DNA from: Mucilaginibacter sp. SG564
GTDB taxonomy: Bacteria > Bacteroidota > Bacteroidia > Sphingobacteriales > Sphingobacteriaceae
DNA length: 64,000 nucleotides
Assembly: GCF_013149275.1 (NCBI RefSeq)
Contig: NZ_JABGNA010000008.1
Location: 303,034 to 367,033 of the forward strand
Direction of reading: 5' to 3'
How positions within the stretch are numbered: the first letter of the stretch is position 1; each line of letters starts with the position of its first letter. The notes under the pieces are model-generated. The model saw only the letters and a list, made by a program, of their open reading frames with translations, searched no databases and had not been told where the DNA came from. Shown piece by piece: positions 7,517 to 16,231 of the stretch. Position numbers and translations under genes: made by a program.

Positions 7517-10500
7517 ATGATACGCTACAATAAGATCAACAACCTGTTGGGCTGGCTTTGCCTCCTTATCGCTTTTACCACCTATGCTTTAACCCTGGAG
7601 CCATCTGTTAGTTTCTGGGATTGCGGCGAGTTTATTTCCTGTGCTTACCGTTTACAGGTGTCGCACCAGCCCGGTTACCCGATGTTTGCCATGCTGGGCA
7701 AATTGTTTTCGCTGTTATCCTTCGGTAATGCTACTAAGGTGCCTTATTTTACCAACCTGGGTTCGGCGCTGGCGAGTGGGGCAACTATCATGTTCTTGTT
7801 TTGGACGATAACCGCACTGGCAAAAAAGTTACTGGTGACTAAAGACCAAGACATCAGCTCCTCACAAATGATCGCCATTATGGGCGCCGGTTTGGTAGGT
7901 GCGCTGGCTTTTACCTATACCGATACTTTCTGGTTTTCGGCTGTGGAAACTATTGTTTTCGCCCTATCATCACTATGTACCGCTGTTGTGTTTTGGGCGA
8001 TACTGAAATGGGAAGCCCATGCTGATGAACCCGGCGCCGATAAATGGATAGTACTCATCGCCTACATTATGGGCCTTTCTATCGGTATCCATTTACTTAA
8101 CCTGCTTACGATACCGGCCATAGCTATGGTTTATTATTTCCGCAGATATAAAAATCCTACTGTAAAAAGCAGCATCGTAGTATTTCTGATCAGCATTGTG
8201 ATCCTGGGCCTGGTGCAATACGGCATCAGGGAATACACCATCAAAATAGCTGCTTATGCCGATCTGTTTTTTGTAAATACCCTGGGTTTGGGTTTTGGCA
8301 GCGGGGCGGCGTTTGTTTTTCTGGCTATCATTGCATCGCTGGTTGGCGCTATCAGGTATAGCATCCGACATAAAAAAGCTGCTTTAAACCTGGCTTTAGT
8401 ATGCGTGGCCTTTATCTATTTTGGGTACGGGTCATTTATGTATATCCCTATCCGTGCTACCGCCAATACCAACCTGAACAACACGCATCCGGATAACGCC
8501 TTTACCCTGAACAATTACCTTAACAGAGCTCAGTATGGTGATAATCCGCTGCTGTACGGCCCCATGTTTGACGCCAAGGTTATTGATCAGAGCGAAGGCA
8601 ACGCCTTGTACCGCAAGGGCCGCAACCGCTACGAGATGTACGGAAAGAAACAAAACTATGTGTTTGATCATAACACCATTATGCCCCGTATGCACAGCAC
8701 CGAGGGCGACCAGGACTTTGCCCAGAACGTACAATTTTATAAGCAATGGCTTAACCTGCCCGATGGGCAAAGCCCAACTTTTGCCGATAATATGCGGTGG
8801 ATGCTGAGCTGGCAGATGTACCAGATGTACTGGCGCTATTTTTTATGGAACTTTGTTGGTCGGTACAATGACATTGATGGGCAAACCAGTACTGCATCAA
8901 CGGATGGCAACTGGACATCGGGCCTGTTTGACGGTGCGCGTCATCTGCCTAAATCTATCACCAATTCAAATACTTATACCCCTTTATACGCCCTGCCATT
9001 GGTTATTGGCTTGTTAGGAATGGTTTATCATTTCAAAAAAAGAAGGGGCGACGCTACTGTAATCGGCCTGCTTTGGTTTTTTACCGGTTTGGCCATTGTA
9101 TTGTATGTTAACCAGGTAAACCTGCAACCGCGCGAGCGCGACTACTCGTACGTGGGTTCCTTCTACGCCTTCGCTATTTGGATAGGGTTGGGGGTACTGG
9201 CTATTCATGATCTTTTACGCCGCAGGGTAAACGCCCGCGGTGCTGCGCTGGCATCGGTGGCAACTTGTCTGTTGGTTGCCCCGATACTGCTGGCCCGGCA
9301 GGAGTGGGGGGCGCATGACCGCTCCACCAAAATGATTCCGCATGACATGGCCTATAATTTCCTGATATCGTGCCCCAAGAATGCTATCCTGTTTACCTAT
9401 GGCGATAATGATACCTATTCGCTTTGGTACGACCAGGAGGTGGAAGGCATCAGGCCCGATGTGCGTATTGTATGTAATAGTTTGCTGGGGATGGACTGGT
9501 ATATACACCAAATGGATAAGCCCATGAACCAATCGGCTCCGCTGCCTTTAACCATGCCATTTGAAAAATACAGGTTGGGCACGCGCGATGTAATTGCCTA
9601 CAACGATGCCAAAATACCGGGATCGGTAGATGTAAAGGAAGTGTTTGATTTTATCACTTCGGACGATAGTCGTACCAAGGTGCAGTATCAAAGCGGCGAA
9701 ACCATGAACTATCTGCCCACAAAAAATTTTAAAATGAGTATCAACCCGGATGAGGTGCTGAAAAACGGCGTAATAACTGCGCAGCAAAAAGATAAACTCA
9801 CCCAGGAAATGGAGTGGAAGTACCCGGGCAAATATATATTTAAAGATAACCTGGCCATTATGGATATTATAGCCCATAATAATTGGAAAAGGCCTATTTG
9901 CTTTAGTATCGGGTATTCGCCTGAGAGCATGGGCGGCTTACAGCCTTATTTGTATAAAGAAGGGTTTGTATATCATCTGATACCATTTAAAGCCGATACA
10001 TCTGTACAAAACCAGCTGGGCAAGGTAAACAGCCTGGTGGCCTATAATAATGTGATGACCAAGTTCAAATTCGGCAATTTTAAACATGCCCGGAATCTTG
10101 ACCCGGTGGCCAAAACTGAGTTTTATCCTTTTATGGAGACAACCTTCCATGACCTGGCCCAGGGATTGATCAAGGATGGCCGGAACGATCTGGCGCTGAA
10201 TGTGCTACATAAATTTGACCAGGAAATGCTCGATATCAACCCCAATATCGACTCGGCGCATCGTAAACTGCAACTGGCACAAGTGGCTTACAAGCTAAAT
10301 GATAAGGAGCTGGCCAACCGTTATGTAAAGGGGATTGATGACTATCTGACCGATCAGCTGGCTTATAATTATACCCTGCTGCAGAACAAGCCCGAAGCGT
10401 TGAATCCTAATGAGGTGCAGTTTCAGCTATATGTATTGAACGGACTGGCCGATACCACCAAAAATTATAAAGAAACCGCCCTGCATCAGCAATACCAGGC

Positions 10501-10555
10501 GCAACTGGATGACTATGGGAATAAATTCGCGGCTTTGCTGAACAGACAGGAGTAA
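7517..10555 (+). CDS. DUF2723 polytopic membrane protein (TMEM260-like)
   Basis: A 1012-residue protein of the DUF2723 family, which is common in Bacteroidota and related to the TMEM260 O-mannosyltransferases. The N-terminal signature is EPSVSFWDCGEFI followed by HQPGYPMF; the acidic residues in this loop are in the position used for catalysis by GT-C glycosyltransferases. About 12 membrane helices lie between residues 10 and 590, with a conserved NLQPRERDYSYVGSFYAFAIW. The C-terminal 400 residues are soluble, with a FTYGDNDTYSLWYDQEVEG motif and helical repeats near the end. It probably transfers a lipid-linked sugar to exported proteins, but the activity has not been shown for this branch. 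Confidence 0.88.
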   Translation: MIRYNKINNLLGWLCLLIAFTTYALTLEPSVSFWDCGEFISCAYRLQVSHQPGYPMFAMLGKLFSLLSFGNATKVPYFTNLGSALASGATIMFLFWTITALAKKLLVTKDQDISSSQMIAIMGAGLVGALAFTYTDTFWFSAVETIVFALSSLCTAVVFWAILKWEAHADEPGADKWIVLIAYIMGLSIGIHLLNLLTIPAIAMVYYFRRYKNPTVKSSIVVFLISIVILGLVQYGIREYTIKIAAYADLFFVNTLGLGFGSGAAFVFLAIIASLVGAIRYSIRHKKAALNLALVCVAFIYFGYGSFMYIPIRATANTNLNNTHPDNAFTLNNYLNRAQYGDNPLLYGPMFDAKVIDQSEGNALYRKGRNRYEMYGKKQNYVFDHNTIMPRMHSTEGDQDFAQNVQFYKQWLNLPDGQSPTFADNMRWMLSWQMYQMYWRYFLWNFVGRYNDIDGQTSTASTDGNWTSGLFDGARHLPKSITNSNTYTPLYALPLVIGLLGMVYHFKKRRGDATVIGLLWFFTGLAIVLYVNQVNLQPRERDYSYVGSFYAFAIWIGLGVLAIHDLLRRRVNARGAALASVATCLLVAPILLARQEWGAHDRSTKMIPHDMAYNFLISCPKNAILFTYGDNDTYSLWYDQEVEGIRPDVRIVCNSLLGMDWYIHQMDKPMNQSAPLPLTMPFEKYRLGTRDVIAYNDAKIPGSVDVKEVFDFITSDDSRTKVQYQSGETMNYLPTKNFKMSINPDEVLKNGVITAQQKDKLTQEMEWKYPGKYIFKDNLAIMDIIAHNNWKRPICFSIGYSPESMGGLQPYLYKEGFVYHLIPFKADTSVQNQLGKVNSLVAYNNVMTKFKFGNFKHARNLDPVAKTEFYPFMETTFHDLAQGLIKDGRNDLALNVLHKFDQEMLDINPNIDSAHRKLQLAQVAYKLNDKELANRYVKGIDDYLTDQLAYNYTLLQNKPEALNPNEVQFQLYVLNGLADTTKNYKETALHQQYQAQLDDYGNKFAALLNRQE

Positions 10556-10590
10556 TAAGTAAACAAGGGTTTTTCTCTGCACAACGCTAA

Positions 10591-10622
10591 ACGCAGGGTC
10601 TCTCGGAGAGGAGACCCTGCGT
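10591..10622. repeat. Palindromic repeat (CGCAGGGTCTC family)
   Basis: A perfect 12-base-pair stem (ACGCAGGGTCTC and its complement) with an 8-base loop, right after the DUF2723 stop. It shares AGGGTCTCTC, AGAGGA and GTGGAC with the repeat at 37973-38047, so the two are copies of one dispersed family. It could also serve as the 3' end of the DUF2723 transcript. Confidence 0.6.
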
Positions 10623-10630
10623 GGACAAAA

Positions 10631-10728
10631 ATTCCCCTCTTGAGAGGGGGCGCACGGGATTGCGCAATAGCAGGGGTGTGTTCATCAAGCAGAAAAACAC
10701 ACCCCTCCACCCCTCTCAAGAGGGGAAT
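10631..10728. repeat. Palindromic repeat (CCCCTCTTGAGAGGGG family)
   Basis: Perfect 19-base inverted arms at 10631-10649 and 10710-10728, each itself nearly palindromic (CCCCTCTTGAGAGGGG). A second pair, GGGGTGTGTT / AACACACCCC, is nested inside. It resembles the cytosine-rich CCCTCTC repeats at 41914-41996 and 51208-51243 in composition and position between genes. Confidence 0.7.
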
Positions 10729-10816
10729 CGCACATCCTCCCGCTTTTTTCTTCTTCCCAACATCTGTGGTTGCAAACGAGCGCAGGAATAAAATGCATTT
10801 TAAAGCCTTCTCCGCC

Positions 10817-10894
10817 AATGTTGGTGTTGTCACCAACATTATACGTTCTGGTTAATTACTCGTGTAGATTGTTGTTGGTGACAACACCAACAAC
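10817..10894. repeat. Two GTTGGTG-loop-CACCAAC hairpins
   Basis: Hairpins at 10817-10840 (AATGTTGGTG, loop TTGT) and 10871-10894 (GTTGTTGGTG, loop ACAA) are also inverted copies of each other, so they can pair internally or together. A third copy lies at 11675-11698, on the other side of the reductase gene. The three define a small dispersed hairpin family. Confidence 0.65.
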
Positions 10895-10924
10895 GGCGAT
10901 GGGTGAGTGTGTTCTGAAGGAAAC

Positions 10925-10958
10925 AAAAAAGTCTGCCTCGGTTGAAGGCAGACTTTTT
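10925..10958. terminator. Terminator of the reductase gene
   Basis: A perfect 14-base-pair stem (AAAAAAGTCTGCCT with its complement, 6-base loop) flanked by A-run and T-run, so it can act in both directions. It lies 7 bases beyond the stop of the minus-strand reductase at 10965. Confidence 0.85.
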
Positions 10959-10964
10959 TACTAA

Positions 10965-11540
10965 TTAATTTTCGCGCCGCACCTCGTGTTGCAGACAAAT
11001 TACACCTGAGCTAAAAACATGGGTTTTCAGGAGTTTTAATGACTGTTTTTCTTTAATATTTTTAAATACCGGAATCCCTGCACCCAACAATACCGGGTTA
11101 ACAAAGAGCCAGCATTCATCGATCAGGTCTTCTGCCAAAAGGGAGTGTGCTGTGGTAGGGCTTCCGAATAACAGGATATCTCCTGTTGTTTCCTCTTTTA
11201 ATTTACTAAGGGCCGCAGCATAGTCCTCACCAAGTACCGTGGTATTGGTGAATGTTGCCTGGTTTAGCGTATTTGATAGTACCACTTTATGCGCGGTTTT
11301 GTACCAGGCGGCGTGTACCCTGTCGTGTTTGCTTGCACCGGGCTGCTCCGCTGCCGTTGGCCAATAGTTTTCCATCATCAGAAAGGTTACCCTCCCATAT
11401 AATGCCGTATTGGTCTGCGCGATCCTTTCCTCAACGAAATTAAAGATCTCCTCGTCTACATGGATCCAGTTCATTTCGCCTTTTGTACCGGCTGCAAAGC
11501 CATCGAGCGACGCGTGCATGAATAATACTATCTTTCCCAT
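10965..11540 (-). CDS. Dihydrofolate reductase family protein (RibD C-terminal fold)
   Basis: A 191-residue protein of the RibD_C/DHFR-like family, often annotated YwjB/YyaP-like. It begins MGKIVLFMHASLDGFAAGTKGEMNWI, with the family's SLDGF motif. Later conserved stretches are ALYGRVTFLMMENYWP, KVVLSNTL and DILLFGSPTTAHSLL, which form the NADPH-binding part of the fold. The physiological substrate is unknown for most members, and true folate reduction is not implied. It is a single gene on the minus strand, flanked on both sides by GTTGGTG hairpin repeats, which suggests a mobile or rearranged neighbourhood. Confidence 0.85.
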   Translation of the reverse strand: MGKIVLFMHASLDGFAAGTKGEMNWIHVDEEIFNFVEERIAQTNTALYGRVTFLMMENYWPTAAEQPGASKHDRVHAAWYKTAHKVVLSNTLNQATFTNTTVLGEDYAAALSKLKEETTGDILLFGSPTTAHSLLAEDLIDECWLFVNPVLLGAGIPVFKNIKEKQSLKLLKTHVFSSGVICLQHEVRREN

Positions 11541-11674
11541 ATTGGTTTTATTTTAATTAAAATGATTGCTTTGTATGCGATACAAATCTCAGGGAAATAT
11601 AGATAATAGAATAGGGAAAAACCGACAAATAACGGGGGCAATTACGACAGATCCTGCTTGGTCGATGATAATAA

Positions 11675-11698
11675 GTTGTTGGTGACAACACCAACAAT
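11675..11698. repeat. Third GTTGGTG-loop-CACCAAC hairpin
   Basis: GTTGTTGGTG, loop ACAA, then CACCAACAAT. Its first 23 bases are the same as the hairpin at 10871-10894, and in both cases GGCG follows soon after. Confidence 0.65.
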
Positions 11699-11717
11699 GG
11701 CGCGGATATACTCCGTA

Positions 11718-11838
11718 GGGGTAAAAGCTTTGTAGAAAAAAAACATAAAATTTAGCATGCCGTAGGTATGCAACCTGAGTACAGTACCTACGGCACTGGC
11801 TTTGAAACCGAGACTTTTTTCTACAAAGCTTTTACCCC
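11718..11838. repeat. 121-base nested inverted-repeat element (MITE-like)
   Basis: Outer arms of 24 bases (11718-11741 and 11815-11838, beginning GGGGTAAAAGCTTTGTAG) are perfect inverted repeats. Inside is a second perfect 11-base pair, TGCCGTAGGTA (11758-11768) and TACCTACGGCA (11785-11795). There is no coding capacity. The structure fits a non-autonomous mobile element or a substrate of a REP-type transposase; neither is proven here. It fills the gap between the reductase and the next gene. Confidence 0.7.
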
Positions 11839-11886
11839 GATGGGGTTTATAACGCCCTTTAACTTGATGGTATATTGGGGGTGTTT

Positions 11887-12465
11887 TTAAATACTTTTTG
11901 TGGTATTATACTGCTGAACCAGGTTTCTGATCCGTTTAAAGCTGAATTTGTTTTCGGCGGTGTATTGGGTATAAACCTCCTGATTATCGCTGATCAATGT
12001 TGTAAACTCCCCCTTACGCTGCTTTTTTGATTTAGACATAAATACATCGTCGGTTTTTAAAGGGCGGACGATATCTGAGCCTTTGCTGACGTACCATTTG
12101 GTAACCGTGGTAACGGTATTGTTTACATAAACCTCGGTAGCTTCTTCGTACAGACTTATTTTTCCGGTTTCCAAAACAAGTAGGAACTCGGGTTTGGTTT
12201 TTCCTTCTTTAGTAACAGAGCGATACAGGGTATTTTTTTTGCTGATATAGTATTCTTTAACTTCTTCGGGTTTTATCTTGATGGCCGGGGCACTGGAGCT
12301 TGTTTTATAATTACCATCACCGCAGGATATTAGCGGGATCTTGATAGTGCATGGTATTGAATCGCCTTTGGTTGTGATCACATAATCCTGGCTTTGCGCC
12401 TTTACACCTAATGCAAATAGGGTAGCAGCTATGCAGATAGCGGCTTTTTTCAATAGGGATTTCAT
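11887..12465 (-). CDS. Secreted protein of unknown function
   Basis: A 192-residue protein with a Sec signal peptide (MKSLLKKAAICIAATLFALGVKAQ, cleavage likely after KAQ). The mature part is rich in beta-strand pattern and lysine: DYVITTKGDSIPCTIKIP, then EEVKEYYISKKNTLYRSV. The opening phrase 'YVITTKGDSIPC' is typical of a set of small Bacteroidota periplasmic proteins without known function. No active-site motif is visible. It stands alone on the minus strand between two repeat-filled gaps. Confidence 0.75.
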   Translation of the reverse strand: MKSLLKKAAICIAATLFALGVKAQSQDYVITTKGDSIPCTIKIPLISCGDGNYKTSSSAPAIKIKPEEVKEYYISKKNTLYRSVTKEGKTKPEFLLVLETGKISLYEEATEVYVNNTVTTVTKWYVSKGSDIVRPLKTDDVFMSKSKKQRKGEFTTLISDNQEVYTQYTAENKFSFKRIRNLVQQYNTTKSI

Positions 12466-12581
12466 AGCACTGTGTGGTTAATGTAAAGGCAAAGTTATTA
12501 CATGTTTAACCCCATAGTGTTATATGAATGCCATATTTTAATCAAACGATTAAATTGTATTGAGCAGGATTAATGGAAAAT

Positions 12582-12745
12582 GTCATTTCGAACGAGTATG
12601 CTGGGGAAAAATAGTGGCGCGAGGAGAAACTATCTCTTGAGCGATAGCGAAAAATCTTATACGCTTAGCATAACTGAGTATCTGCTTTTAGAAGATTTCT
12701 CCTCACCTCCAATGCTCAATTCTCTTGTGGTTCGTTCGAAATGAC
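12582..12745. repeat. GTCATTTCGAAC palindromic repeat
   Basis: Ends GTCATTTCGAACGA (12582-12595) and its exact complement (12732-12745) enclose degenerate inverted sequences including GAGGAGAAA and TTTCTCCTC. This is the layout of a dispersed repeat type that I know from many Bacteroidota genomes (GTCATTTCGA...AGATTTCTCC...TCGAAATGAC). It occupies about half of the 350-base gap upstream of the secreted protein gene. Confidence 0.7.
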
Positions 12746-12815
12746 AACTTAAATAATGTTTGAGAAAAACCTTCTGTACATGAACTATTGGATGAGAAGC
12801 GTTAAAGCAGGATTT

Positions 12816-13550
12816 TTACTGATCAAATTTCAATTTCAACAGGTCTTCCGGTACATCAACAGCGTAAGTTTCCAGTTCGGTTTCGGCAACTTTGATGCGG
12901 TAACCGTTCTCTATCCAGCGCAGTTGCTCCAGGCTTTCGGCTTTTTCAAGCGATGATACCGGCAATTTGGTGATCTGCTGTAATATATCGGCGCGATAGC
13001 CATATATGCCGATGTGTTTAAAAAAAGTATAAAACTCCAGCCAGTTCTCGGGCTCCTGACCGCGGATATGTGGCAGGGCAGAGCGTGAAAAATAGACGGC
13101 TTCGGATAATTTGTTCACCACCACTTTGGGCGAATTGGTATTGAACAGTTCTTCTTCGGTTTTGATCCTTTTGATGAGGGTTGCCAGCTGGGTTTCCTTG
13201 TCGGTAAAGCAGGTCGCCAGTTTGCCGATCTGTTCGGGATCTATAAAAGGTTCATCACCCTGTATATTGATGATCACATCGTACTCCGGATGCACCAGGG
13301 CTACCTCAGCGCAACGATCGGTGCCGCTTTGATGGGTATCAGCCGTCATTACGGCAACGCCGCCAAAAGCCTCTACATGGCTAAATATGCGGTCATCATC
13401 GGTAGCTACAACAACTTCGCTCAAACCGGTACATTTTTTGGCCTGCTCATATACCCGCTGTATCATGCTTTTGCCGCCGATATCAATCAGGGGCTTGCCC
13501 GGAAACCGGGACGACGCGTAACGGGCGGGGATAATACCTAATACTTTCAT
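12816..13550 (-). CDS. kdsB: 3-deoxy-manno-octulosonate cytidylyltransferase
   Basis: Activates Kdo as CMP-Kdo for lipopolysaccharide inner-core synthesis in the cytoplasm. The 244-residue length and N-terminal nucleotide-binding motif IPARYASSRFPGKPL are standard. VVATDDDRIFSHVEAFGG, TADTHQSGTDRCAEV and INIQGDEPFIDPEQI are KdsB signatures; the aspartate of QGDEP binds the metal. Its presence implies an outer membrane with Kdo-containing LPS. It is followed by a repeat-rich gap and preceded by the deoxynucleoside kinase gene on the same strand (103-base gap), possibly as one transcript. Confidence 0.96.
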   Translation of the reverse strand: MKVLGIIPARYASSRFPGKPLIDIGGKSMIQRVYEQAKKCTGLSEVVVATDDDRIFSHVEAFGGVAVMTADTHQSGTDRCAEVALVHPEYDVIINIQGDEPFIDPEQIGKLATCFTDKETQLATLIKRIKTEEELFNTNSPKVVVNKLSEAVYFSRSALPHIRGQEPENWLEFYTFFKHIGIYGYRADILQQITKLPVSSLEKAESLEQLRWIENGYRIKVAETELETYAVDVPEDLLKLKFDQ

Positions 13551-13653
13551 TTTTTAGGTTGTACCTTACGTGGTAAGTTTTACGTATTTAATTTTCATGT
13601 GTTCAAAAGTATGCCCAGACGACGTATTACGTTAACATCAAACGTACAACATC

Positions 13654-14268
13654 CTAAAACAGCCCGTTAATTTCACGCTCAATGAGCTGAACAATGGTGG
13701 CCATGTCTTCGGTGTTATTGGCAAAATCAAGGTTGTCTTTATCCAATATCAATAACTTGCCCAGCTTGTAGTTTTTGATCCATTTGTCGTACTTCTCGTT
13801 CAGCTTGGACAAATAATCCAGGCGGATGCCGATCTCATATTCGCGGCCCCGGCGCTGTATATTGCTTACCAGGGTAGGTACGGAGGCTTTGAGGTATACC
13901 AGCAGATCGGGTGGTTTAATAAACTCGGTGATGTTATCAAATATGGATTGATAATTTTCGTAATCGCGGGTAGTCATGAGACCCATATCATGCAGGTTTT
14001 CGGCAAAAATATAGGCGTCCTCATAAATGGTACGATCCTGCAAAATATTGCGACCGCTTTTTTGTATGTCAACTATCTGGCGGTAACGGCTGTTCAGGAA
14101 ATAGATCTGGAGGTTAAAGCTCCAGCGTTTCATGTCGCTGTAAAAATCTTCGAGGTAGGGATTATTGTCAACAGCTTCAAACAATGGTTCCCATCCATAG
14201 TTCCGGGCCAGCATTTCGGTGAGGGTAGTTTTGCCCGCTCCTATGTTTCCTACAATAGCTATGTGCAT
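13654..14268 (-). CDS. Deoxynucleoside kinase
   Basis: A 204-residue kinase of the dNK/thymidine kinase 2 family, which phosphorylates deoxynucleosides in the salvage pathway. The P-loop is GNIGAGKTTL (residues 7-16), the DRS-type motif is DRTIYED, and the lid region includes RRGREYEIGIRLDYL. WSFNLQIYFLNSRY is conserved in bacterial members and helps form the nucleoside pocket. Which base is preferred cannot be read from the sequence. The gene lies between trpS and kdsB on the minus strand. Confidence 0.9.
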   Translation of the reverse strand: MHIAIVGNIGAGKTTLTEMLARNYGWEPLFEAVDNNPYLEDFYSDMKRWSFNLQIYFLNSRYRQIVDIQKSGRNILQDRTIYEDAYIFAENLHDMGLMTTRDYENYQSIFDNITEFIKPPDLLVYLKASVPTLVSNIQRRGREYEIGIRLDYLSKLNEKYDKWIKNYKLGKLLILDKDNLDFANNTEDMATIVQLIEREINGLF

Positions 14269-14287
14269 ACGTTATTCGTTGTAATTT

Positions 14288-14388
14288 TCTGAATCAGAAT
14301 TTTCCTAATTTACAGAATCATCAGAATTATAAAAATCTTTTACAAGCTAATTCTGAAAATTCTTTAATTCTGTTAATCCTGATTCAGA
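14288..14388. repeat. Iterated-word inverted repeat (CAGAATT word)
   Basis: TCTGAATC (14288-14295) and GATTCAGA (14381-14388) bound a stretch in which CAGAATT and its complement AATTCTG recur at least five times. It fills the gap between trpS and the deoxynucleoside kinase gene. Confidence 0.6.
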
Positions 14389-14391
14389 CAA

Positions 14392-15387
14392 TTAAAATTT
14401 CCTGAAACCTATAATTTCTCTTACTTCACGTATGGTTTTTGCAGCGCTTTCGCGGGCCTTATCGGCACCGTGCTGGGCTACTTTGCTCAGGTAAGCGGCA
14501 TCGCCGGCAATGGCGTTGATACGATCGCGGATAGGGGCGGTAGCGATGATCATATCTTCGGCCAGCTGTTTTTTCAAATCGCCATAACGGATGCTGCAGG
14601 TATTGTACAGGTTGTCAAAATGAGCCACAGTATCGGCCGATGAAACAACCTTCATCAGATCAAACAGGTTCTGGATCTCCTGGGGTTTGGTTTGGTTTTC
14701 AACGGTTGGCCCGCCATCGGTTACCGCGCGCATTACTTTTTTGCGGATAGCTTCAGGGGTATCGCCCAGGAAAATAGCATTGCCTTCACCTTCTGATTTA
14801 CCCATTTTGCCTTTACCATCAAGCCCCGGGATCTTCACGAGGTTGTCGCTGTAGCTAAACGCGTAAGGCTCGGGGAAATAATCATGATTGTACAGCCTGT
14901 TAAAGCGGTTGCCAAAGGTGCGGGCCATTTCCAGGTGTTGTTCCTGATCTTTACCAACGGGCACTTTGGTGGCTTTATGGATGATAATATCTGCGGCCAT
15001 CAATACCGGGTAGGTAAGCAAACCGGCGTTCACGTTATCGGGGTTGGCGCGCACCTTGTCTTTAAAAGAGGTAGCGCGTTCCAATTCGCCTAAATAGGCG
15101 TTCATATTAAGATATAAGTATAGTTCGGATATCTCGGGTACGTCTGATTGTACGTAAATAGTAGCCTTATCCGGATCGATGCCGGCAGCCAGGTACTCCA
15201 CCAGAACCTGCTTTACATTGGTATGCAGATCGGCAGGAGTAGGGTGCGTGGTTAACGAGTGGAGGTCGGCGATAAAGAAAAAGCAGTTATATTCCGACTG
15301 CATTTTTATAAAATTTTGCAGCGCTCCGTAGTAATTTCCTAAGTGCAGATTTCCGGTTGAACGGATGCCACTAACAACAGTTTCCAT
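14392..15387 (-). CDS. trpS: Tryptophanyl-tRNA synthetase
   Basis: A class-I aminoacyl-tRNA synthetase that charges tRNA-Trp. At 331 residues it has the normal bacterial length. The HIGH-type motif is HLGNYYG near residue 17 and the KMSKS motif is KMGKSEG near 195. The start ETVVSGIRSTGNLHLGN is typical, and the phrase GKDQEQHLEMARTFGNRFN is a family signature. The ATG is only about 7 bases from a TACTTTCG sequence that resembles a -7 box. It is divergent from the plsC gene and probably heads the minus-strand run through the kinase and kdsB. Confidence 0.97.
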   Translation of the reverse strand: METVVSGIRSTGNLHLGNYYGALQNFIKMQSEYNCFFFIADLHSLTTHPTPADLHTNVKQVLVEYLAAGIDPDKATIYVQSDVPEISELYLYLNMNAYLGELERATSFKDKVRANPDNVNAGLLTYPVLMAADIIIHKATKVPVGKDQEQHLEMARTFGNRFNRLYNHDYFPEPYAFSYSDNLVKIPGLDGKGKMGKSEGEGNAIFLGDTPEAIRKKVMRAVTDGGPTVENQTKPQEIQNLFDLMKVVSSADTVAHFDNLYNTCSIRYGDLKKQLAEDMIIATAPIRDRINAIAGDAAYLSKVAQHGADKARESAAKTIREVREIIGFRKF

Positions 15388-15460
15388 AGGTTGCGAAAGT
15401 AAGGAATTTTTCTATTTCTGATACGGATGAAAGGTGTGGATATTTGACAAATCAGTTTGG

Positions 15461-15493
15461 TTTGCGCTTAAGTGAGTATTTTTTCTAATTTTG
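15461..15493 (+). promoter_or_regulatory. Promoter of plsC-gatC (-33 TTTG, -7 TAATTTTG)
   Basis: TTTG at 15461-15464 and TAATTTTG at 15486-15493 are separated by 21 bases, a good match to the Bacteroidota sigma-factor consensus. The ATG at 15500 lies 6 bases after the -7 box, so the transcript should start at or next to the start codon. Confidence 0.65.
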
Positions 15494-15499
15494 GTCGCC

Positions 15500-16231
15500 A
15501 TGAAATTAGCATTAAAAAGGATACACACTTATTTTTACCGGTATAGTGTGGGCTTCTTTTTTATACTTTTTTGGCCGGTGTTGTTTCTGCTATCAAAAAA
15601 AACTGGTCTTTATAAATACATCAATAAGCTGCGCCAGTTTATTGCCTTTATTAGTTCGGCAAGCTCGGGCATATTTTACCGGGCTACCTTTGAAGAACCC
15701 ATTGATTGGAGCCGCACTTATGTCATATGCCCTAATCATACTTCCAATCTGGATGTATCGGCCATAAGTGTGCATTTGCGCAATAACCATTGTTTTATGG
15801 CTAAGGAGGAGCTTCGAAGCCATTTTATACTGAACTTCTTTTTTAATACTATTGATATCACTGTAAACCGGGAAAGTAAAATGTCGTCGTTCCGGGCGTT
15901 TAAAAAAGCAGCCGAAAAATTGAATGAGGGAGTAAGTATGGTAATATTTCCCGAGGCTACTATTCCCGATGTTTATCCGCCCGCGTTACACTCTTTTAAG
16001 AATGGCCCCTTTAGGCTGGCTATCGAAATGAAGGTTCCCATCATCCCGATCAGTTGTCCCGATACCTGGAAGGTACTTTGGGATACCGGCCTTGAATTTG
16101 GCAGCAGACCCGGAATTTGTGATATATTTGTACATAAACCCATCCAAACGGCCCATTTAACTTTAGATGACGCTGATGCACTACGCGATGAGGTTCACGC
16201 TATTATTAAACAAAAATTGCAGCAGGCATGA
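15500..16231 (+). CDS. plsC: 1-acyl-sn-glycerol-3-phosphate acyltransferase family
   Basis: A 243-residue membrane-associated acyltransferase of the PlsC type, which makes phosphatidic acid from lysophosphatidate in phospholipid synthesis. The HX4D catalytic motif is NHTSNLD and the substrate-binding motif is FPEATIPD, a variant of FPEGT. One or two N-terminal membrane helices (VGFFFILFWPVLFLL) anchor it. I chose the ATG at 15500; a TTG nine bases upstream overlaps the promoter. The stop overlaps gatC by four bases (ATGA), so translation is coupled. Other PlsC-like acyltransferase roles, such as in lipid modification, cannot be excluded. Confidence 0.88.
   Translation: MKLALKRIHTYFYRYSVGFFFILFWPVLFLLSKKTGLYKYINKLRQFIAFISSASSGIFYRATFEEPIDWSRTYVICPNHTSNLDVSAISVHLRNNHCFMAKEELRSHFILNFFFNTIDITVNRESKMSSFRAFKKAAEKLNEGVSMVIFPEATIPDVYPPALHSFKNGPFRLAIEMKVPIIPISCPDTWKVLWDTGLEFGSRPGICDIFVHKPIQTAHLTLDDADALRDEVHAIIKQKLQQA

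Noticed and set aside
10640..10855. Open frames through the repeat cluster after the DUF2723 gene
   Set aside because: They follow inverted repeats and have proline/arginine-rich nonsense composition typical of repeats read as protein.
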